A stretch of 25,384 nt of DNA from the NCBI GenBank assembly GCA_050733935.1, contig JBOHUC010000097.1, forward strand, positions 1 through 25,384, written 5' to 3'. The position numbers and the translations under genes were made by a program. The stretch is from JBOHUC01 sp050733935 (GTDB taxonomy: Bacteria; Eisenbacteria; RBG-16-71-46; DASYSL01). Each line of letters begins with the position of its first letter. The stretch's first letter is position 1. This document shows, one piece after another, positions 19,909 to 25,384 of this stretch. The notes under the pieces are model-generated. The model did no database searches and had not been told where the DNA came from. It saw only the letters and a list, made by a program, of their open reading frames with translations.

Positions 19909-22008
19909 TCACTGCCAGCGCAGCGTCACGCCCCCCGTCAGGTTGAACGGCAGGCCCGGCTCGTAGTACTGGCCGTTCACTCCGTTGATGAACACGGAGG
20001 CGACGTAGCTCCGATCCGTCAGATTGCGCGCGGACACGAACGCATCGAGCGACGCCCGCCCGCTCAGCGCGCGACGGTAGCTCGCGCCCGCGTTGAGCAG
20101 CACGTACGACGGCACCTCGGCCGTGTTCCGGTCGTCCGCAAAATACGAGCCGACGAGCTCCGCGCCCGCATCGACCGTGAGTCCCCCCCTGAGCGCATGG
20201 CTCGCGCGCAGCGTCGCGAGAATCTCGGGAAGTCCCGGCAGCCGGTTCCCGGCGAGCTGCTCGGTTCCGTCCGGGCTGTAGTCGCGGAAGCGGTTCCTCG
20301 AGAGGGCGAGGCTGCCACGGAGGCGCCCCGCCTTCCACGGTGAGGAGTCGAGCCACAGCTCGAGGCCCTGCCGGCGCGCTTTTCCGGCCGAGAAGTAATA
20401 CGCACCCCCGTCGTAGGGCACGATCTCGTCGCGCGTCTCGATCCAGTAGAGCGCGACGTCGTACGCGGAGCGCTTCTCGCCGCCGCGGCCCAGCTCGCCC
20501 TTCATCCCGAGCTCGTAGCTCTGCGATCGCATCGGATCGAGGAACGGATTGAGCGAAGTGAGCGTGTCGTACGGCGGAGGCGGGTCGATCTCGTTGAACG
20601 CCGGCGCTTCGATGCCGCCGCCGAGCGACGCGTACAGCGTGTGGGCGCCGAGGAACCGCGCGACCGAAGCCTTGGGCGTCCAGGCCGTGAAGTGCTTGGT
20701 CGCTTCGAGCGTCGGATTCTGGTGGTCCTCCGACACGTAGCGCACGTCGTCGTAGCGGATCGCAAGCCGCACGTCCCACGCGGTGCCGACGCGCGCGCCG
20801 CCCTGCAGAAAGACTCCCGCGGTCGTCGCCGCCTCGCGCTGGTCCGCGACCCGCGTCGTCCCGCGCGAGCCGTCGGGCGCGAGATCGTAGAAGAGGATCG
20901 AGCCGTCCTGGTTTGCGACGTCTCCTCCGACGAGCAACGTCCCGTCGATCGAGCTCGAGAGGGAGCGCGATCCGTCGTAGACCGCGTGTCCTCCCACGTG
21001 CGTTCGATGGAAGTCGCGAAAGCGGTTCCGCTCGGAGCGCTGGAGCCATTTGGGCTCGACGTACGCGGCGACGTCGAGCGCGCTCCGCTCCCCGAGCGAA
21101 CGGTCGAGGTCGATCGCGACGCGTCCCATGCGGTTGTCGCGACGCTCGTCGCGCGCGACGAAGGTCGGGTTCGCCTGCTGGGGAGCGGAGTCGAGCTGGG
21201 CTTCCGTGAGCGGACCGGGAAAGCGATTGAGATCGCGCACGAGGTCGAGCGCGAGGTTGAGCTTCGTGCGCGGATCGAGGCTCGATCCGAGACGCCCCGC
21301 GAAGCGCGTCGCGCTCGACGAGCTGTGCTCGCGCCAGCCGTCGAACGTCGAATTCGAGAGCGTGAGCTAGCTCCGGGTCGAGGCTCCGCTCACGAGTCCG
21401 AGGGCCCCCTGCTTGCGGTGGAAGCCGAACGCACCGGCCCGGCCCGCGACTTCCGCGAAGCGCGCCGGAAAGTCGAGGTTCGAGCGCAGGTGGACGACGC
21501 CGCCGCTCGCGTTCCCGTAGAGGGCCGAGGCGTTGCTGCGCGAGATCTCGATCCGCGAGGCGGTCCCGAGGTCCGCGAGGTCGAGCGAGGTGCGGCCGTC
21601 GGGCTCGGTGAGCGGAACGCCGTCGGACAGGATGAGCACGCCGCGCGTCGTCCCCGCGTTCGAGCGTTCGCCGTTTCCGCGCGCGCCGAACCCGCGGATC
21701 GTGATGCGCACGTCCTGTGCGCCGGCACGGCTCTGCGCGAGCACGCCCGGAACTCCCCCGAGCGCCTCGTCGAGCCCGAGGAGGCGCGAGTGCGTGAAGT
21801 CGCGCCGTTCGACAAGGCTCACGGCCGCGGGCGTGCGGAGCACGGTCTCGGGAATGCGCGAGCCCGTCACGTTCATTTGTTCGAGGGGAACGACGAGCGT
21901 GTCGGCGCGTGCGGGGGATACGGGGGATGCGGGCGCTGCGTGGGCGAGGGGCGGGCCCGAGAGACCCAGGGAGACCGTCGCGAGGACCGCGATCCCCGCA
22001 CGGCGCAT
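19909..22008 (-). pseudogene. TonB-dependent outer-membrane receptor with in-frame TAG
   Basis: Outer-membrane beta-barrel receptor for active uptake of an unknown ligand (siderophore, vitamin or similar) with TonB. A Sec signal (1-24, ending AHA), a TonB box-like DTLVV (36-40), a plug with IRGFGARG, GVLILSDGVPL and LYGNASGGVV, then a barrel ending GGVTLRWQ are all visible. Codon 214 (21369-21367) is TAG. Reading straight through in the same frame gives LTLSNSTFDGWREHSSSS and a normal barrel, so only one codon is broken; 699 codons otherwise. Causes could be a recent nonsense mutation, a sequence error or readthrough. Many essential genes here end in TAG, which argues against recoding. The ATG overlaps the zinc-ribbon gene's stop (TGATG). 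Confidence 0.85.
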
Positions 22009-22727
22009 CAGACGGAAGCTTCCTCGGGCCGGTGGATCAGGATCCTTCCGCAGTCGGGACACTCGACGACCGCGGTCCCCTTTCGGACTTCGATCGCGCT
22101 CTGGGCGGGTAGGTGGGAGCCGCACCCCGAGCACGAGTCGCGCACGAGCTCGACCACCGCCCGGCCGCGGCGGGCGGTCAGGATGCGCTCGTAGCGCTGC
22201 TTCATCGGTCCCGGAAGCTCGGCCAGGATGCCTTCGCGGCGGCCCATGAGCTCCGATTCCTCGGCGCGCAATCCGCGCTCTTCGACCTCCACCTGCTCGC
22301 GCTCCCCGGCCGCACCCCGCTCGGCCTGGGCCAGCGCCTCCTTCGCGCGCGCGATCCCCTGCGCGCCCTGGCTCTCCTCTTCCATCCGCTCGAGCACGAA
22401 CGTCTCGAGATCGGAGCGCTTCTTCTTCGTCGCTTCGATCTCGTGCAGAAGAGCCGTGTACTCGTCGTTCTTCTTGACCTGGGAGAGCTGGACCTGGAAG
22501 CGCTTCTCCTGCTCGGCGAGCGCCTCGGCGTCCTTCTCGGCGTTGCGCTTCGCGAGCGCCTGCGACTTCGCCTTCTCCTCGGCGGCGCCGAGGGCCGCCT
22601 TCGCCCCCGCGAGGCTGTCGTCGATCGCCTTCCGGCGCCCCGGCAGTCGCGCGAGACGCTCGCGCACGCCGAGCAGGATCCGATCGAGCTCCTGCGCGCG
22701 CCACAATCGATCGAGTTCAGGAATCAA
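22008..22727 (-). CDS. Coiled-coil C4 zinc-ribbon protein (CT398-like)
   Basis: A 239-residue protein with a long, charged helical region (about 1-185, with many Ala, Glu, Lys and Arg) expected to form a coiled-coil hairpin, then a zinc ribbon with Cys199, Cys202, Cys223 and Cys226 (SGCGSHLP, ECPDCGRIL). This is the DUF164/zf-RING_7 family; the Chlamydia member CT398 has been linked to sigma54 and secretion components, but a role here is not shown. The best start is TTG; no strong ribosome binding site was seen. It lies 25 bases after tRNA-Val and overlaps the receptor gene start, so it is probably transcribed from the tRNA promoter. Confidence 0.87.
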   Translation of the reverse strand: MIPELDRLWRAQELDRILLGVRERLARLPGRRKAIDDSLAGAKAALGAAEEKAKSQALAKRNAEKDAEALAEQEKRFQVQLSQVKKNDEYTALLHEIEATKKKRSDLETFVLERMEEESQGAQGIARAKEALAQAERGAAGEREQVEVEERGLRAEESELMGRREGILAELPGPMKQRYERILTARRGRAVVELVRDSCSGCGSHLPAQSAIEVRKGTAVVECPDCGRILIHRPEEASV

Positions 22728-22752
22728 CGAACCGTCCGTTGCAAGGGAGGAC

Positions 22753-22828
22753 TGGTGGGCGGTACAGGGATCGAACCTGTGACCTTCGGCTTGTGATACC
22801 GACGCTCTACCAGCTGAGCTAACCGCCC
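22753..22828 (-). tRNA. tRNA-Val (anticodon CAC)
   Basis: A 73-base cloverleaf plus encoded CCA. Acceptor GGGCGGT/ACCGCCC, D arm GCTC/GAGC, anticodon stem TCGGT/GCCGA with loop ATCACAA (anticodon CAC), and T arm ACAGG-TTCGATC-CCTGT. Reads GTG codons. Confidence 0.95.
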
Positions 22829-22854
22829 CACCGAGGGCGTCGAGCGAAACGGGA

Positions 22855-22928
22855 TGGGCCCACGTGGACTCGAACCACGGACCGACCGGTTATGAGCCGG
22901 CTGCTCTCACCGACTGAGCTATGGGCCC
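22855..22928 (-). tRNA. tRNA with anticodon CAT, probably Ile2 (lysidine) rather than Met
   Basis: A 74-base cloverleaf: acceptor GGGCCCA/TGGGCCC, D arm GCTC/GAGC, anticodon stem GCCGG/CCGGT with loop CTCATAA, T arm CGTGG-TTCGAGT-CCACG. C4-G69 and C5-G68 with the GAGCAGCCGGCTCATAA context resemble tRNA-Ile2, whose C34 is changed to lysidine by TilS. An elongator Met tRNA cannot be excluded; an initiator is unlikely because the first pair is matched. No CCA is encoded (TCC follows), unlike the neighbouring tRNA-Val. Confidence 0.88.
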
Positions 22929-22956
22929 AGAACGTGGAACCGAACCCGGACCCGGA

Positions 22957-22986
22957 GAGATAGCACGGCGCGCGGAGGCCGGTCAA
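22957..22986 (-). promoter_or_regulatory. Sigma70-type promoter of the tRNA genes
   Basis: On the minus strand TTGACC (22986-22981) and TATCTC (22962-22957) lie 18 bases apart with TGC directly before the -10 box. The predicted start is near 22950, about 20 bases before the first tRNA. It lies in the 83-base gap after rpoD. Its CCGTGCTA around the -10 is identical to that of the rplM promoter. Confidence 0.7.
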
Positions 22987-23011
22987 GGCGCGCCCCCGCC
23001 GCCGTTCCGCG

Positions 23012-24790
23012 CTACAGCAACTCGGTGTACGCCTTGAGCCGCCGCGATCGCGTCGGATGGCGCAGCTTGCGCAGCGCCTTCGCTTCGATCTGGCGGATGC
23101 GCTCGCGCGTCACGTTGAAGAATGCACCGACCTCTTCGAGCGTGCGCGGGTTCGCGTCGTCCGTGAGTCCGAAGCGCAGGCGAATGACCTTCGCCTCGCG
23201 CGGCGTGAGGGTCTTCAGGACCTCGTTCACCTCGTCGCGCAGCATCGCACTCGCCGCCGAATGGGCAGGAGAGACCACGCTCGTGTCCTCGATGAAGTCC
23301 CCGAGGTTCGAGTCGTCGTCCTCGCCGATCGGGCGGTCGAGCGAGATCGGCTCCTGGGCCGCCTTGAGGATCGCCTTGATCTTGTCGACCGGCAGCTCGA
23401 GCCGCTCGGCGATCTCCTCGGGCGTCGGTTCGCGTCCCAGCTCCTGGACCAGCCGGCGCGAAACGCGCACGACCTTGTTGATGTGCTCGATCATGTGCAC
23501 GGGCACGCGGATCGTGCGCGCCTGATCGGCGATCGCGCGCGTGATCGCCTGGCGGATCCACCACGTCGCGTAGGTCGAGAACTTGTAGCCCTTCGTGTAG
23601 TCGAACTTGTCGACCGCGCGCATGAGGCCCGAATTGCCCTCCTGGATGAGGTCCAGGAACTCGAGGCCGCGGTTCGTGTAGCGCTTCGCGATCGAGATCA
23701 CGAGCCGCACGTTCGCCTCGATCATCTCCTTCTTCGCCTGGGCGGCATTGCGCTCCCCCGTCTCGATCTGGTGCACGAGGTCGAGCAGCTGCTCGCGCGG
23801 CATCTTCCCCTCGTCCTCGAGCTTCTTGATGCGGCGGCGGATCACCTTGATGTCGGTGAGGAAGACCGAGACTTCCTCGCTCTTCAATCCGGCTTCCTTG
23901 CGCGCGGCCGTCGCGGTCTTGCCGCCCGACTTGATGCGGCGGGCGAACGCGTTCATCTCGTCGACCGAATGACCGACGCGCTTCTCGAGCCGGCCGACCT
24001 CCGCGTCCTCGATCCGCATGCGGAGGCCTAGGTCCTTGACTGGAAGCGTCAGGCGCTCGACCAGCTTCGCATTGAGCGACAGCTTGTTCATCTCTTCGGT
24101 GAGGAGACCCTCGGTCCGCCCGAGCGTGACCTGGAAGTTCGCGCGCACGCGCTCGCTCATGCGGGTCCGGCCCTTGGCGTGCAGCTTGTTGACCTTCTTC
24201 TGGAGCTCGATCACGCGCAGGATGATCTTGTGGGCGCGCGCCCGCTCCTTGCGCAGCACGGCCTCGCTCGCCTGGTTGTCGTCGACCTTGACGAAGTCCT
24301 CGACCTTGAGCTTTCCGCCCTTGAGCTCCGTGTTGAGCTTCCCGATGTCCTTGATCGTCATGTCGGCGCGGAACAGGGCTGCGATCACGAGCCGCTCGCC
24401 CTCCTCGATGCGCTTTGCGATCGCGACTTCGCCCTCGCGGGTGAGGAGCGGCACCTTCCCCATCTCGCGCAGGTACATGCGCACGGGATCGTCGTAGCGG
24501 ACGGGCTGCTGGGGCGTGAGCGCCTTGGCCGCGGGAGTCGCCGTCACCGACTTCTTCGCCTCGGCGATCCGCTTCGCCTTGCCGAGCTTCTCCTGCGCTT
24601 CGGCGTCGTCGCGGAAGACGGGGAGGTTCAAGTCGGTCAGCATCACGAAGACGTCTTCCATGACCTCGGACGTCTGCGCCGTGAAGTCCTCTCCCAGCTG
24701 CTTGTCGATCTGCTCCTCGGTGACGAACCCCTGCTTCTGAGCGAGCGTCTTGACCTCGGTCAGGATCGACTTCCGCGACTTCGTCTTCAT
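23012..24790 (-). CDS. rpoD: RNA polymerase primary sigma factor (sigma70)
   Basis: Directs RNA polymerase to housekeeping promoters such as those described in this window. The 592-residue product has an N-terminal region 1.1-like part, region 1.2 (DPVRMYLREMGKVPLLTREGE), a long non-conserved insert with many charged residues, region 2 (IEANVRLVISIAKRYTNRGLEF, YKFSTYATWWIRQAI), region 3 and region 4.2 with the helix-turn-helix RTLEEVGAFFNVTRERIRQIE. The ATG overlaps the dnaG stop (ATGA), the classic dnaG-rpoD arrangement. Stop is TAG. Confidence 0.98.
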   Translation of the reverse strand: MKTKSRKSILTEVKTLAQKQGFVTEEQIDKQLGEDFTAQTSEVMEDVFVMLTDLNLPVFRDDAEAQEKLGKAKRIAEAKKSVTATPAAKALTPQQPVRYDDPVRMYLREMGKVPLLTREGEVAIAKRIEEGERLVIAALFRADMTIKDIGKLNTELKGGKLKVEDFVKVDDNQASEAVLRKERARAHKIILRVIELQKKVNKLHAKGRTRMSERVRANFQVTLGRTEGLLTEEMNKLSLNAKLVERLTLPVKDLGLRMRIEDAEVGRLEKRVGHSVDEMNAFARRIKSGGKTATAARKEAGLKSEEVSVFLTDIKVIRRRIKKLEDEGKMPREQLLDLVHQIETGERNAAQAKKEMIEANVRLVISIAKRYTNRGLEFLDLIQEGNSGLMRAVDKFDYTKGYKFSTYATWWIRQAITRAIADQARTIRVPVHMIEHINKVVRVSRRLVQELGREPTPEEIAERLELPVDKIKAILKAAQEPISLDRPIGEDDDSNLGDFIEDTSVVSPAHSAASAMLRDEVNEVLKTLTPREAKVIRLRFGLTDDANPRTLEEVGAFFNVTRERIRQIEAKALRKLRHPTRSRRLKAYTELL

Positions 24791-25384
24791 GCCCTCTCCT
24801 TTCGCCGCGCCTCCGACGCGATCGCGCGCAAGGCCGCAGCCGTTTCCTGCATCCGCTGCTGCAATTCCACCAGTTCTTCCCGCGCCCCCGCCTCGCGGAG
24901 GGCCATACGCATGCGCGACTGGATCCGCGCCCGTTCCTCCTCGAGCGCACGCTGCTTGAGCCGGGCCGTGCCCTCGGTCAGTGCGCGCTCCGGCTTTGCG
25001 ACGGACCGCGCGCTCGCAAGGAGCGCCGAGAGCCGCTCGCGCACCGGTGCCGCGAGCTCCGGATCCGAGAGAAGCGCCTGCGCGTCCCGTCGCCCGGGCC
25101 CGAGCAGCCGTTCCGCGATCGCGCGGCCTTCGTCACTTTGAAACCATGCGGGCTCGACCGTCCGGGCCGCCTCTTCGATCAGCTCCGGATGCGCGATCAG
25201 GACCTCGAGGAAGCTCACCTCGAGCGGCCAGCCCGCAAGCGGGCGCGAGCCCGCGCGAACCCGGTTCGCGCTCGCGCCTCCGTCGCCCGTGCCCGTGCCC
25301 GAAACCGTGCCGGACCCCGCACCCGCCGCGCCCGACGGTGCCGCGCCCGCGACTCCCGTCGCGCCGGCACCGGCGCGCGCGCGG
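24787..25384 (-). CDS. dnaG: DNA primase, C-terminal part (5' end outside window)
   Basis: Primase makes RNA primers at the replication fork. Only the last 198 residues are in the window. The first about 45 residues are a low-complexity linker of Gly, Ala, Ser and Thr, followed by a helical C-terminal domain (SFLEVLIAHPELIEEAA, then a charged helix with QRALEEERARIQSRM), as expected for the DnaB-interacting domain. The identification depends on this layout and on the overlap with rpoD; the zinc and TOPRIM domains lie outside. A GTG at 25218 is an internal codon, not a start. Confidence 0.85.
   Translation of the reverse strand, partial: RARAGAGATGVAGAAPSGAAGAGSGTVSGTGTGDGGASANRVRAGSRPLAGWPLEVSFLEVLIAHPELIEEAARTVEPAWFQSDEGRAIAERLLGPGRRDAQALLSDPELAAPVRERLSALLASARSVAKPERALTEGTARLKQRALEEERARIQSRMRMALREAGAREELVELQQRMQETAAALRAIASEARRKERA

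Noticed and set aside
21367..21369. Amber (TAG) recoding to an amino acid
   Set aside because: At least eight genes in the window, including essential ones, end in TAG at the expected protein length, and no suppressor tRNA is present here.

Overview
This is a GC-rich, gene-dense chromosomal segment from a bacterium that appears Gram-negative. Evidence for that is a TonB-dependent outer-membrane receptor, a WaaE-like glycosyltransferase, undecaprenyl- and CDP-lipid synthesis genes and a lipoprotein signal. FliW/CsrA suggests flagella. The conserved blocks together with a kinase-TPR protein and a sulfatase would fit an uncultivated phylum such as Eisenbacteria, Gemmatimonadota or a relative. 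That placement is inference; no 16S gene is present. No IS element, CRISPR array, prophage or integration site was seen.

Region 1 (1-8698, minus strand) is one long operon-like run: rplM-rpsI-rpsB-tsf-pyrH-frr-uppS-cdsA-dxr-GT2-GT4, driven by a clear sigma70-type promoter at 8669-8698. It links translation, UMP kinase, ribosome recycling, lipid carrier synthesis, phospholipid precursor synthesis and the MEP isoprenoid pathway to two envelope glycosyltransferases; the last runs off the left edge. Non-coding gaps in the ribosomal part hold strong RNA hairpins, including one that sequesters the rpsB ribosome binding site. Region 2 (8737-12870) holds a membrane Ser/Thr kinase with TolB-like and TPR parts, preceded by three palindromes, and a convergent sulfatase.

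Region 3 (13017-17342, minus strand) is rnhA-rnpB-rel-dtd-maf. The RNase P RNA sits between RNase HI and a bifunctional (p)ppGpp synthetase/hydrolase, and the last three coding genes overlap by 4 bases each. rnhA has a promoter placed so that its mRNA would be leaderless. Divergently, region 4 (17549-19892, plus strand) starts with a sigma54-type -24/-12 element, then a leader with a CsrA-type hairpin, fliW and csrA, a strong terminator, a cupin lipoprotein, a small membrane protein and a YjbR protein.

Region 5 (19909-25384, minus strand) is dnaG (3' part)-rpoD, then a promoter, tRNA-Ile2/Met(CAT), tRNA-Val(CAC), a coiled-coil zinc-ribbon protein and a TonB-dependent receptor that is interrupted by one in-frame TAG. 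TAG is the normal stop of many essential genes here, so recoding is unlikely.

Most of the window is housekeeping. The best leads are regulatory: the sigma54/CsrA-controlled fliW-csrA unit, the structured ribosomal leaders, the palindromes before the kinase gene and the interrupted receptor.
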